From Mangifera indica (Eukaryota > Streptophyta > Magnoliopsida > Sapindales > Anacardiaceae), in contig NC_058149.1 of NCBI RefSeq assembly GCF_011075055.1, forward strand, positions 1,069,001-1,133,000: DNA of 64,000 bases, in the 5' to 3' direction. The notes below the pieces were generated by a model that was given only the letters and a program-made list of their open reading frames with translations, had not been told where the DNA came from and ran no database searches. This document shows positions 35,083 to 47,559 of this stretch, piece after piece. The stretch's first letter is position 1, and every line of letters starts with the position of its first letter. Made by a program: the position numbers and the translations under genes.

Positions 35083-35753
35083 GGCCGAAAGACTATTTCT
35101 AACCCAAATTTTGATGAAACTATATTTTTTTTAAATTTGAAATGTTTAATTTATCATTTATTGTCTACTTTGGTTAAGGAATCCTTTTTCTTTTTTAATA
35201 TCTGCTTTATTATTTTTTTTTTTTTTGAAATTATGAAACTAGATTTAATATTTAATACAAATATCAAATTATCAATATGTTGTTACTAATTTGAAAACTT
35301 ATCAACCAACTTAAATCACTTAAAGTCTTGGAAAAAAATTCAATTCACCAACGAGGAAGAAATAGTCAAATCAACCAAGGTTTAAGAGGGAGGTTATCGT
35401 CAGTGGAGATAGAAGAGATACAATCACAATGAGAAGAAAGAGACAAAACATAATCATTGACAACAATAAAACTCAATTGATTAAGGCCATATTTGACTCT
35501 AAAGAAACCATTTGAGGTTTTTGCGAGAACAAACTACCAATGACAAGAACGAGCAACAATGATAAGAATGGACAAAGAAAATGGAGAAAATAAAGAAAAT
35601 AAAAATAACAGAAGGAAAAGAGAAATAGAAATATTCACACAAAATGATTTTCTTGCCCTTCCCTGTAACAAATTCACAAGCAAAATTGAATGAAATTCAA
35701 CTTTTCAAATATAAACGTATGTGAAAATTTGACTGTAAAATAGTCATTTGGCC
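35083..35753. mobile_element. Mutator-type MITE, 671 bp
   Basis: The left end is GGCCGAAAGACTATTTCTAA. The right end reads GGCCAAATGACTATTTTACA on the minus strand. It is the same terminal family as 7403 and 9185. The flanks (ttctgaaga and ttttaaaaa) do not match, so the target duplication is eroded or a neighbour's insertion altered it. The next family member starts only 10 bases to the right. Confidence 0.65.
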
Positions 35754-35763
35754 TTTTAAAAAA

Positions 35764-36497
35764 GGTCAAATGACTTATTCCCACCCAAAGTATGATATTT
35801 TTCCAAATTTTCATCCTTTAATTTTGAAAATCTCATTTATCTATCCATCGGTGGTTAAAAACTAGTAATTTTCCCCTTAAGCCAAGTTTTAAAAAATAAC
35901 ATTTTCCCCCTAGGGTTTAATTTTCAAAATCTAATGCCATCGCCAGCAACATTTCCCTCCCAACACTTCCTCTCCCTCCAGCAGTCTCTCTTCTCTCACT
36001 TAGACCTTTGACCAATGTTGATTAAAGTTGGGAAGATGAGGCTTTTTGTCTTCCTAGACAAAGATGAAGATCTCGCCTTTGTCTAGGAAGACGATCATCT
36101 TCCCAGACGAAGACGAGATCTTCGTCTTAGTTTGGGAAAACAAAGAGCCTTCTTCTCGACTTCAATCGTCACCCCGCCAGAGGTCCAAGTGAGAGGAGAG
36201 AGATCATCGGAAGCGTCAAGAGGGAGAGGAATAATGTTGGAGTTTGAAAACTAAACCTTAGGGGGAAAATATTATTTTTTAAAACTTGGTCTAGAAGGAA
36301 AATAGTTAGTTTTTAGGGTTTATGAGGGAAAAGAAGATTAAATTTAAGTTTATTTTTAATATTATAAGTGAAATAATCATTTTATCTTTAAAACTAACTG
36401 ACTTAACTGTCTATAGGTAAGTAAATGAAATTTTCAAAGTTAATGTATAGGAATTTAGAAAAATAACATATTTTGGGTGGAAATAAGTCCTTTGACC
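35764..36497. mobile_element. Mutator-type MITE, 734 bp, with 9-bp target duplication
   Basis: The left end is GGTCAAATGACTTATTCCCA. The right end reads GGTCAAAGGACTTATTTCCA on the minus strand. The flanking 9-mers are tttaaaaaa (35755-35763) and tttaaagaa (36498-36506), eight of nine identical. The centre is a foldback: 'agatctcgcctttgtctagg' near 36069 opposes a 'gacgaagacgagatcttcgt' segment near 36107. It lies about 190 bases upstream of the extensin pseudogene. Confidence 0.87.
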
Positions 36498-36691
36498 TTT
36501 AAAGAATACTAGACGTGTTATCATGTCACATAAAACATAATAAACAAGAACAGAACAGAACAGAAGTTAAAATTCTAGGCTGGCTAAAAGAAAGCCCTGA
36601 GAGATGCGTTTGGCAAAATGTCCAGCTTTTCACATTTCATGACATAAATTAACACTCTCCTTCATATGACTTTCTGGCTCTGCCATATAAA

Positions 36692-37843
36692 GTGTCTCCT
36701 TCTCCTCCTCTGTTCTTCATTCTCTTAATCTTCCTTGCTTCCTCTTCCTCCTCCTGCTTCCAAATCGCCTCTGTTGTCCATGATGACAATGTACATTCAA
36801 ATCTCAACTTTGAAAACCCAAGGCTACGGGAAGCTTACATTGCTTTACAAGCTTGGAAACACGCCATTTATTCTGACCCAAATAACTTCACCTCCAACTG
36901 GAATGGCTTCGACGTCTGCTCCAACACGGGCATTTTTAGTGCACCTTCTCCCTCCAGTTCCTTCATTAGAGTTGTTGCCACCATTGATCTCAATCACGCT
37001 AACATTGCTGGTTTCCTTCCACCAGATGACGCTAACTCATAGATCTTGGTATTGTCCTTTAACAGATTCTCTACAGAGTTATCCCTACAACTTTCCGTCG
37101 CTTGAAGCTCCTCTAAAAGCTCGACCTAAGCAACAATCGCTCCCTTGGCAAGTTTCCTGAAGTGGTTCTTATTGATTTTCGTGATCCAAATTGTAATCGA
37201 TATTGGCATAATGAAGAGCTTGGAACAACTCGATGTTGCCTGCAACAGCTTCACTGGCGTGACACCTTCAACCATCTGTCAGCTTCCCAATTTGCAGAAT
37301 TCAACCTAGTCTTTCAAATATTTCACGGGAGAGCCACACAGTTGTGCTGCTACGGCTCCTGGACGAAAGATGGTCAGCAATGGTGATATGAACTTCATTC
37401 CTGGAAAGTCCGATCAGAGATCCTCTGAATAATGTTCCTCAGATGCTGCACGTCCAGTGGACTGTAGGAAGTTGCAATCTGGAAGCAGCTGTGGAGGAGG
37501 AGGTGGTGGTAGTGGTGGTGGTTCAGCAACCCCCGTGCCAAGACTGTCACCTGCACCACAACAAAGAGAAGTCCCTTCGTTGCTAAGCCACCTTCTACTT
37601 GAAAGTCTTCACATTCTTGTAGATCACATCCTCCGCCACCCCCCAACTCATACCATTCACCACCATCTCCTCCACCAGTGTATCAGGTTTCGCCAAAGCC
37701 CAATTATAGACCTCCACCTCCTATAAAGAAGGTGTCGGCAACTACACTTATATGCGCCACCACCACCTGTTGAACACTACCCGCCTTTGATTCAACATAC
37801 GGCGCCTCCACTAAGTGATTCAGCTGAGGCTCCTGTGCTTTAG
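36692..37843 (+). pseudogene. Leucine-rich-repeat extensin (pollen-type LRX/PEX), broken
   Basis: LRX proteins are secreted wall proteins: an LRR domain followed by a Ser-Pro-rich extensin tail. Here a hydrophobic signal sequence (PLFFILLIFLASSSSSCFQI) is followed by the conserved N-terminal block (NFENPRLREAYIALQAWKHA, FTSNWNGFDVC, VATIDLNHANIAGFLP) in one frame to 37042. The start is GTG at 36692; no in-frame ATG lies just upstream, so the initiator appears mutated. After 37020 the frame breaks repeatedly. A hinge with DAARPVDCRKLQSG and a Gly run is near 37440-37520. The extensin tail (SPPPPPNSYHSPPSPPPVYQ, YAPPPPVEHYPPL) runs in shifting frames to TAG at 37841-37843. The LRR part is shortened. 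It is clearly non-functional. Confidence 0.83.
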
Positions 37844-40570
37844 AGGTCATGTAATTTTCTAACAAATGTGATCTTTTAAGTTGAAAATTAACAAAATTTT
37901 TTGGGTAAAACAATCAATTTAAGGAATAAATATAGGTAGATTAACTATTGCTATGAACAATGACGCCAACTTACAAATTTAATGGTAAAATGTGGGAGGA
38001 GGGTGTGCAGGATATTTTCTTAAGTTAATTAGAAAAAAAAAAAAGAATTTCATAATTTCATATTCAATAAAACTATGTGTATCCACTTTAAGTATACAAA
38101 TAAGTACACATTTATATGTGTCATCATGTGATTGAATGATTTTGAATTAAAGATAAAGTAACACATAATCATATGATGACACATATAAGTGGATACTCAT
38201 TGTGTGCTCAAAATAGATACACATAATATTGTTTTTGAATATTATAGATAGGGGGTTGTATTTTTTACCATGTTTTCAAAGTCGAACTAAATATCGACTG
38301 AATAAAGTTAGAACAATAATCAGAACCGTTGATTTGTAACTAAATTGATATATTATTTAAATAAATATTTAAAATAATATTCAAAATATTTTTTATATAA
38401 TTAATCATTAAATATATATAATATAAATCCAATGGAAAATATGCATTATTTATCACAAGATCACAATTATATTTGATTGAATATTATTCTAATGGTATTT
38501 AATTTGTCATATCCAACGGTCAATCTAATTGTCCAAGACTTAAATCAACCTTTGTTTGGGTTAATGTCTAGTGAACCTCAAAACATTGATTTTAACCATT
38601 GATTCATGATTTCTACATGTCTTATACGTAAGTATGCATTCCAATTTCTCTGACATATTTTAAAATATAGTACTTTTTTTAATCACGGGCCATTAGGTTG
38701 AAATCTCTCAGGTAGATCTTCATATTTGAGACGTTGTGGCCCATCGGAGGTTGGCTTGGCTGTGTGTGTTCAGACTCATGATTGGCGATGAATTTCCAAA
38801 TAGAGTTAAATCGAACTAAAATAACTCATTTTAAAAATCAACTCAATTTAATTTGATTTGACTCAAATTAATTTAGAACGAATTTGAGTTGACTTTAAGT
38901 CAAAATAATTATTCCATTTTTTAAACTAAATTAAACTTAAGCTAAAAAAAGTCTCGTTAAATTCAACTTAAAAACTAGGTAATGATTCAATTCAATTCAA
39001 GTTCAACCCATAATTCAATTTGAATTATGTTAAATTTAAATCAAAATAACTTTGTTTTGTCATTATTTAATAAAACAACGTTATTTTATCAATAAATTAT
39101 AAAATAGTATCACGAATCTAAATCACAAATCTAAACCATAAATTCAATAACTAAACTTATACCAAGAGGTGTTTAAACCAAGTTTAATTTGCTTATACCT
39201 CTACCAACATAATGCAATGGGCAAAGATTTAAAGAAGGGTAATACAACTGAATGTTGCTAATTGTGTAACAACAATAAAATATTATTATTTAATTTATTG
39301 TTATTTTATCTATATTTTAAATTCATTCAATTATATAATAACACATCCTATAAATATATAAATTAATATTCATTATTAATATATGTAATTTTACTAAAAG
39401 GGTGTGTGCCAACACAATTTTATTGGCAAGGCTTAAACTTCATTTGGATATAATGCTAGAAATTCAAACTCTACAATGAACTACAATGGGTAGGAGTATG
39501 AGCACTGTTATCAAACCTAAACTGAACATTAATCTAGTCGAGGACTAATCTACGTCTTTCTCGGTCTAACCGATTAAATTGGGATACAAGAAATATAAAT
39601 ACAGTTCATTGGACTGAGATCTAGTGATGCACTGCATTCTTTGGCAAAAGTCATGCTGCATCAACAAGTCCATTGTACCCAATCGAATCACAAATTGATG
39701 TTGTTCATCTAATTCAATTGCAATTAAATGTGATCCAATAATTTCAACACTTTTAAAGCTTTACCTAAACCGGACAAGCCACCGAGTTCTCATCAGTCAG
39801 TCCAAGTTTCAAAAGTATAAAAGCTTGTTGCAATCTTGATGCAGATTTCCAACATAGTATACTGGAAGCAAACATGAATCATTTTGATACAAGCACAGAA
39901 AATCAACAAAATTTGTTATCTGCAGTGGCCATGAGTTTCTGCAAACTTTTGGAACACATTTGATTAAAACATGAACATTGACATCCAACCGATAACTGAA
40001 CAAAGTTCAAGGGAGGTAATCCATTTTTGGCCAATCTTTACACACAATTCAACATTTATAATTGATATAGAAAATTGATTCTACACTAATGATAAAACAA
40101 GAACAGCAATAAAATAAATAAAGATATAAACAAATATACCTATTGAAATAATTCAATGTCTCACAATAAACATCACTAATTTGGCACAAACAAGGACAAA
40201 CATACCAATCACAACAACTTCCAAGGAGGTTTCAATATCATATACTTTATTTGTCCACATTGTATTCGTTATTAAAATCAAATTTTCTTTCTTTTCTATC
40301 AGAGCCAATTGGGTAAGTACCCTCATCAATTGCACCATGCCCCAGAAACAACCAGTTGTACATCTGAGCAAGGAAGAGGCTGATGTATATCTGAGCATAT
40401 TTCTTCAGTTGGGAAAAAAGAAAAATGCGTCACACTGCTATATGAACAGCTGAACCATGATTCTCTCATTCAAAAGAGCTATACTATATACATAAAAAGT
40501 TTTCTTACCCAATTAATGCTCCTATTTCCGTCCACTGGACCTTGAGCTATTACTCACTATATCGCTGCAA
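37844..40570. other. Intergenic DNA between the extensin pseudogene and the PP2C gene
   Basis: Contains a palindromic MITE (38064-38232) and the 'aattcaactt/gaatt' low-complexity family at 38780-39180. From about 39780 to 40570 the DNA is less AT-biased and non-repetitive, and may hold the PP2C 3' untranslated region. No coding frame is convincing; those at 39809-40453 overlap on both strands and match nothing I know. Confidence 0.45.
38064..38232. mobile_element. Palindromic MITE (TGTGTAC family)
   Basis: Left 'caataaaactatgtgtatcc' opposes right 'gatacacataatattg'. Inner arms 'tatgtgtcatcatgtgattg' and 'atcatatgatgacacata' also pair. The approximately 170-bp unit has the same layout as 49848-50019. 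Confidence 0.7.
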
Positions 40571-43500
40571 TTATCCAAATCGGATTACAATGCATGATAT
40601 ATCATCCTTACTCTTTCTTGCCAGTGCTTCGGTTGTTAGACGTTTAGCTGCCGCTTGAGGATCCTTTATGGGTTTGACAATATCTACAGCCTCTTGATTC
40701 TTCATAACCTGCCAACAGGATCACATCAGTTATTGTACTATAATTTCTGAATAACAGTTAACATGACACATGAAACAGCAACTTCATGCTTTTACAGATT
40801 CACATATCCACCATTAATCCATATAATAAAAATCAAGTTGATTGAGTTGTCTCATGCTCAAATCCATTGTATTAATTGAAAGTGTCATTCTGATTTTGTT
40901 GCTGCAGTCAACTAGGGTTAAAATATGTGATGTGCATGGTGCCTCTTTTTAACTTACAATTGAACCTGAAGACAATATATTTTATTTTGCAAAAAGTATG
41001 AATGGAAGGAAAGAATTTGAATGAAATCAAAGGAGAAAGGGCTGTAGCAAAAGCAAAATCCGTTTAGGAGAGAAAGTGCAAGCAAACAAAAGCTGGACTT
41101 CTCCAAAGATTTATCGTCTCCTTGTGTTTTAATTTCCCTGTTTTGTCTATTTTTTCAGGTCTTTTTTGTTCATTTCTTGAGCTGATTTCTCACTCTAAAT
41201 CCTGGAATGTTGTTGTGTTATTGTGTTTGTGGTTGAGCTGAAAAATCAACCAACAAAATTTATATCAAAGCATTGTAAGAGTGAATGGAAGTGTTGAAAA
41301 GCTACAATTTTGAATGAGACAAAATTCACAACTCACCATTCCAATCTTTGATGGTGAAAGAAATAATAATTGGGCTGTTAAAATGCAAACCCACTTCGAG
41401 TCACATGATTTGTGAGATTTGGTAGAGAATGGGTTTGACAAACCCAAATTGGAAGAAAAGGTGTCCGATACTGAAATCAAGTCTCTAAAGGAGATCAGGC
41501 AAAGAGAAGCTTGTGCCTCCAACAAGGAGTCAATGGCACTGTATTTTCACGAATCATTGGGGCTTCCACCGCAAATGAAGCATGTAAGATTCTTCACATT
41601 GATTATCAAGGAAGCTATAAAGTAAAAACTGCTAACCTCCTAACTTTAAGAAAAGATTTTGAAAATTTGAGAATGAAAAGGGTGAATCCTTTAATGAATC
41701 TTGAGAATGATTTAATAAGCTAATTCATCAGACAAAGATTCATGGTGATGGGTCAGAGAATAGAAGATTATTGATGTGTTGAATACTATTCTGGATAAAA
41801 TTTGATCCAATTTTTTCTGTGATTGAAGAAATAAAAGATTTGTCTGAACAATATCTACAAGAGCTAATGGATTCCTTTAAATCTTTGAGCAAAAATCTTG
41901 AAGAAACTCTGAAAAGGCAACTGATAGTGCGTTTCAATCAAAACTCAATTTGAGATCCAAAAGCTATGATAAAGAAATGGGAAAAAATGGAGTGTTAAAA
42001 GGAAAGGCCGAGGAAACTATGAGAAGAAACAATATGACTGTGATGAACAATTTCATAAGTGTAGTAAGTGCAAGCAAAACAGTCACACATTAAAAGATTG
42101 TTGGTTTAAAAGTAAGTCATGATGTTTAAATTGCCAGAAATTTGGGCATTTGCAAAAAGATTGCAACTTTAGGAAGACTCAAAAAGCAAGTTGTGTAGAA
42201 GCAAGAACTACTGGAGAAGGAAACCGTATAAAAGCAAGCGGACACAACTCCGGTTTGTCCTATGCTAGCCAGAATGTAGTTCAGCAGCAAGAGGAAGTCT
42301 AGATTCTTGATGGTGGATGTACTAACCACAAGACTAGAAATGGTAATATCTTCTTGGATCTTGACTCTAATAAGAGTCAAGTAAAGCTTGGGAATGATGT
42401 TCTTATACAAGTCAAATGCAAAGGCACCATTGGAATTCAAACAAAGATGGGCTTTAGAACCATTTGGGATGTGTTATTGGTTCTTAACTTGAAGCAAAAT
42501 TTGCTAAGTGAGGGACAACTTATTGATCATAGGTATTCCTTGATATTTGAAGGCAAAGGTGCATTATCTAAGATAAGGGAAAAGAAAAGCTTGTTATGGC
42601 TCAAGTCCTGATGAAAAATAGAAGCTTTCCACTGAATTTCAAGTACTCAATGAAGCCAACATGAGAGTCCAATGTATGAGTGATTCTTGGTTGTGGCATA
42701 AAAGGATGGAGTACTTGAATTTCCATAGCCTAAAACTTTTGCATGATCAACACACGGTGAAAGGTTTTCCCAAGATTGAAGAACAAGATGTGGGTGAGGG
42801 CTGTGCTATGGGCAGGCCTCATAGGCAACCATTTCCCAAAGGAGTTGCATGATGAGCAAAGCATGTCCTAGATCTAGTTCATACAAATGTGTGTGAACCG
42901 ACAAACATTCCTACAAATTCCAGCAGTAGGTATTTTCTTCTCTTTATTGATGACTACTCTAGAATGACTTGAGGGTTTTTATAAGACAAAAATCAAAGGT
43001 GTTCAGATTATTTAAGAAGTCAAAGATTTTTGTCAAGAAGCAAAGTGGTCGATACATCAAGGTGCTAATAAGTGATTAGGAGAAAGAATATGATAGGGAA
43101 CCAGCCAAACATTCCACCAAAAACAGCAAACACAAGCAATAAACAAACAAAAAATATTTTATCGATAAAGGGGGATTACAATAGAGTATACTAGTAATTT
43201 GAGGAGTTGGAAACTCCCAATTCTAAGGGATATTAATTAAAATAGAAACAAAAATTATTGGCTAAACTTTTTTAGACAGACTTTTAATGAATTTACCTTT
43301 TTAAGCAAATTTATTTTTTATTTCAATAATACCTCTCTCTGCTAATTACCTCTTTGTTCAATATGATTTTTCATCAGCAATCTTTTCTTCTGAACATACT
43401 CTCACATCATCACATTGATAGTAAGTTTAATAACTTATAAATCGAATATTCATAAACTTATTCGAAAACAGATCGATTTTTTTGTGTGATTGTTGATATG

Positions 43501-46500
43501 TACAAATCGAAACGAAAAGATGAACATAAGTGCGAAAAGTACATATGAGCGCAAATGCACTTCTCACACTCATGTTTTAATATAAATATATATATTATAT
43601 TATATTATATCATATATTATATATATAATATTTATATTAAAACATGAGTGTGAGAAGTGCATTTGCACTTTCGCACTCACATGCACTCTTACACACTGTT
43701 CGCACTTGCACTTTTTATATTTTTTGTACTTTTTGCACTCACTCTTTACATTTGTGTTCATCTTTTTGTTTCGATCTGTACATATCAACAATCACACTAA
43801 AAAATCAATCTGTTTCCGAATAAGTTTACAAATATTCGATTCATAAGTTAACAAACTTATCATCAATGTGATGATGTAAAAGTATACTCGGAAGAAAAAG
43901 TTGCTAACGAAAAATCATATTGAACAAAGAGGTAATTAGCAAAAAGGGGTATCATTAGAATAAAAAATAACTTTGTTTAAAAAAGTAAATTCATTAAAAG
44001 TTTGCCTAAAAAGTTTAGCCAGTAATTTTTATGTCTATTTTAATTAATATCCTCAATTCTGGCAATTCAAGGCATTGGAAAACTACCCACAACTGAGTTG
44101 CCTAAAACTATAATTTTCTTCTCCTCTTTTTCCTTACTGCTACTGCCCCTTTTTACTATTCTCATATTAGAATATCCTATCCTAATTCAAATTCTTAATT
44201 CCCTAAAATTATTTTAATCATCATTTGTAATTTACCAACTTCCCTGCAAAATTTAGTAATATTCACCAAAGATGACAACATCTAACAAGGCACAACCTAT
44301 AATTTTCAATTCCTTCAAATATCGCGTATTTTGGCAAGTTAATTACACAATCTAATTCATGATCACTAAAATGTACAAGGTACCCCTAAATCATTCTCAC
44401 TTATCTCAGTATGACTAGAATTTCTAAAACAAAAAGAATTAACAATTCTACAAAACAATAGAGAAATCCACAAGAAAATTACAATTTTACCAAACTACTC
44501 CTGCACTAGCAAACATGAGAAAAACCATGCCTTCAACGTATAAACTGTGATAGCTACTTAGCAGCCTTTTCCTAGCACAAAAAATTCTTCTCCATTGTTC
44601 CAAGTTCCGTGACTTTGGCTCTAGTCTTTGAAAATTATACCTATGATTAAAATATCCTATTTGCTAGGAGCCTAATACTAGTGTTTGAGATTTTACCCGT
44701 TCATTTAAGCTCTTAGGGCAAGTAATGACATAATACCAAAGAACATGGCCTAATCTAAAACCCTTAGGTGCCTCCCATGAAGACTTTAATACTCACATGC
44801 TGCAGATAATGGAAGTGAACAAAAATTCACAATGCCCATTTGATTCTGCATCAGAAAATCATTTAGATAATAATGCTTCGCAGCCTACCTAAGTTCACAA
44901 AATTATACGTCACTTTTAAGTATGATTTGATGTTTAATATATTATGTCCCATAAACAGGCGAATATTTAATTCTCTAACACATATGCTTTAACATAGATG
45001 ATCCCAAATTCTCACAGTCAACAGGTCAGTTTTAATAACATTGCAAAAAAGTCATGATTCTTTTAGCCTGAGTTGCAGTGTGCTAACAAAAATACGCAAT
45101 AAGATGGAGATCAAGCAAAATATGAAACGGAAAAATGGGAGCACGTGGGTTTCAGATAGACAGACTAGAATTTCCATAAGCTGCTATAACAACTAACCTT
45201 CCACAATCCATCGCTCGCCATTATAACAAACTCTATAGTTGTGTTTATTGGCACATGCCTTACGTCAGGCTCTGAACTTAAATGTGCTTTTAGGCTTTGA
45301 TCTCCAAAAGCGCGTGCAACTGCAAGTTGACCATTTACCCTGGGCACATCACCTGAAATAAGAGTTTATTTATTAATTCTAAAAAAACATCAGAAATGCT
45401 TTACAATCAAACCACTATAGTTTCCACCAATCTTCCTTTAGAAATAGGTTTCTCTTAATCTCAAATCACCTATATTTTTAACATTACTTGTCAATAATAT
45501 ATCCACCTGAATGCAAAATGGGTACTTCCATCAGCATACTGTGAGCCAAAAACAATAATTTGACATATAGAAAGCAAGAATTGTACTCAGTCCATTAGTT
45601 TGAAGAGATCGTTCTGAAAGATCCACAGACCATTAACTTAATCAAAGATTTTTTTTATTGCTCTTTTACTGTACAATTTCAAAAACCATAATATCCAGTT
45701 CTTACTATCAAGTGGATTTATGGACACATTAAATCTTCATCTATGTAAAATCCTTTCCTCAACTAAAGGACCACAATATTTGTTATACTGATGATAGTGT
45801 ACTTGATGCATTATTGATCATAAATAACTTTCCTTAGGGGTCCCAAAATATTTTGAAAACATATATCAATTCCTTAAATTATACTCATTTATTCAACTTT
45901 TACGGGCTCCAATGCATCTAATATGACTTTATTAGAGGCTACGATTCACTAATATTTTAGCAAATAAAAATTACAAATTGTTAGTCTGTATATCCATGTG
46001 AATTTAAGAAAATTCAGAGAAAGTCAAACAAGTTAACTTCTATACTAAAAATTTTAGATGTTTTGAAATGTGACTACAGGGAAAACACATTCGATGCCAG
46101 TATTTTGACAATATATAAGAAAAGTGAAACCTATTTCCTAGTGAAAGCACAAATACATGTATTGGTAGAAAGACAGATAAAGGGCTAAGAGTAGACATAT
46201 TGTGACACGAAAAATGTTACCAGGAAGAGTAGTTACAAAACCGCCCTTCTTCTCAATCCTTCTTCTTTCAGCATGAGGCTCATGGTCAACCGTTAATTGA
46301 TTGGCAGAGCCCCTCTCACAAACCACAGCTCTTGAATCACCAACGTTTGCCACCCATAAATCTTTGCCATCAATGACAATAGCAGTCACTGCAGTGGAAC
46401 CACCGGTGCCCAATTGCATAGAATTTTCCAATATAAACTTATCTGTGGAATGGTATGCATTCTCAATTGCTGTTTTAGGATCCCTCCAGAAATTTGGCTG

Positions 46501-47040
46501 TGGAACACAAGAAAAACAGTTAAAACATTTAAAAGACATGGAGAATGAAAAGGAACAAATCAATTAAAGGAAGGCTTACCTCTTCCAGTATATTGTTGAA
46601 AAGATTATCTTTCAGATAAGTAGGCACTCGATCTCCAAGATGACCATCGAAGATGGCAAATAAACCCAGTACGTGATTCTTCTTATTCTTGTATTCAGCA
46701 ACAAGGTAGTCTTCCATATCATGCCCAGATTGGCCTTCCACCAAGTGGTATCCATATGACACTTTATTAGTAGAAGAGTTACACCTGCCTTTACCAGTAG
46801 AAGAGTTACACCTGCCTTTACCAGTATCTGATGAAGAAGAATGAACACAAGTACAAATCTGCAATAAAACCAATAACTCGGTAAACCTAAAATTCCAATT
46901 CCAATGAATTCAATCATTTCGAAAAAGTTTTCTGCCGATTAATGATTCGTATTAAGTCTAAAGAGAAAAATTAATACCTTGGAAAAGAAGCCGGTACTTG
47001 GGCCGGCGCGAGAAACACTTGCAACTGATGCCTTACTCAT
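40571..47040 (-). CDS. Protein phosphatase 2C (PPM family), five exons, intact
   Basis: Exons (minus strand): 46978-47040, 46580-46858, 46221-46497, 45198-45352, 40571-40708. All introns are GT-AG, and the joined frame of 912 bases gives 303 residues ending FG-stop at 40571. The start MSKASVASVSRAGPSTGFFS is the first ATG after a leader. PP2C motifs in order: GHDMEDY (about residues 66-72), FAIFDGHLGD (metal-binding Asp about 92), LGTGGSTAVTAIVI, LWVANVGDSRAVV, NGQLAVARAFGD, VIMASDGLWK and SKDDISCIVIRF. These carry the acidic residues that bind Mg/Mn, so a working Ser/Thr phosphatase is expected. Size and motifs resemble the small soluble plant PP2Cs of the WIN2/PP2C10 type (family knowledge). 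Residues 32-51 contain a 9-residue tandem duplication. Intron 4 is 4.5 kb because of transposon insertions. Confidence 0.93.
41258..43085 (+). pseudogene. Copia gag-protease-integrase fragment in PP2C intron 4
   Basis: On the plus strand, opposite to the host gene, pieces occur in several frames. A gag start is near 41330 (WAVKMQTHFESHDL, LVENGFDKPKLEEKVSD, then NGTVFSRIIGASTANEACKI). Two zinc knuckles lie at about 42058-42170 (CSKCKQNSHTLKDC and CLNCQKFGHLQKDC). A protease-like region with ILDGGCTNH, in place of the usual LDSGCT-type catalytic motif, leads into 42354-42611. The integrase zinc-finger region (WLWHKRMEYLNFHSLKLLHD) and integrase core start (YFLLFIDDYSRMT) run to about 43085. 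A degraded primer site 'atatcaaagca' near 41258 suggests the 5' LTR lies just left. RT, RNase H and the 3' LTR are absent. Confidence 0.8.
43222..44057. repeat. Large imperfect palindrome in PP2C intron 4
   Basis: The left arm (43222-43600) is the inverted repeat of the right arm (about 43612-44057). Outer pairing: 'ggatattaattaaaatag' with 'ctattttaattaatatcc'. Middle pairing: 'gaacaaagaggtaattagc' with 'gctaattacctctttgttc'. Near the centre, 'cactcatgttttaatata' pairs with 'tatattaaaacatgagtg'. The centre is an AT-only stretch at about 43583-43630. The right arm has an extra approximately 60-base GCAC-rich piece (43665-43740). No protein is encoded. It abuts the broken end of the copia fragment. 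It looks like a foldback transposon or an inverted duplication. Confidence 0.85.
46771..46824 (-). repeat. Perfect 27-bp tandem duplication in PP2C exon 2
   Basis: The 27-base unit at 46771-46797 is repeated exactly at 46798-46824. It adds nine residues (TGKGRCNSS twice) in the variable N-terminal linker before the catalytic domain and keeps the frame. Confidence 0.9.
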
Positions 47041-47232
47041 CTCTGAAAACACTCTCAAAGCATAAATAACACAACAAAACAAATTCCTAAGATGGGTGTA
47101 GCAGCAGAAGCTGTGAATGGCTATGGATGAGAATAAGAATAGGAATTTGAACAAGGGAAACGAAGAGACGATGGATTTCCAATGTGGGTACGCGTTATTT
47201 GAATATTCAAATGCCTACTTTGGCACTTGGGT

Positions 47233-47247
47233 TGTATATATTGGACC
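47233..47247 (-). promoter_or_regulatory. Candidate TATA/CCAAT core promoter of the PP2C gene
   Basis: On the minus strand, CCAAT is followed at once by ATATATAC, about 200 bases upstream of the ATG at 47040, allowing a leader of about 160 bases. It is placed by motif only. Confidence 0.4.
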
Positions 47248-47559
47248 AGAAAGCAAGCTTTCTTTTCTTACAGGTAGAAATTTAGGAAAGTTTGAACGAA
47301 AGCAAGATATTATATTAAATTCATGTCCATCCATCCGCATTGATATCATAACCGCGTGGGCTCCATTATCTTTGCTTGTTTCGTTGAAGTTTCCCACGAC
47401 TGTACCAGTCAACTCCATTTTAATACCCACCGTATCCTGGTTCAAAGGGCTGAGTCCCTTTGTTTTATTTTTTATTTTGGCCGAATTACTATGTTCCACG
47501 CGAACTTTGACGAGATAACTTTCTTACCTATCAAGTTTGAAACATCTATTTTTTACCCG

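Noticed and set aside
36735..37726. Long alternative frames at 36735-37160, 37395-37646 and 37457-37726
   Set aside because: They are shadow or shifted readings of the LRR-extensin pseudogene. The Gly- and Pro-rich character comes from its extensin tail in the wrong frame.
43600..43791. Lys- and Cys-rich minus-strand frame
   Set aside because: It is produced by the GCAC-rich part of the intronic palindrome.
47117..47518. 133-codon plus-strand frame upstream of PP2C
   Set aside because: It overlaps the PP2C leader and promoter on the opposite strand, has overlapping frames on both strands and no recognisable domain.
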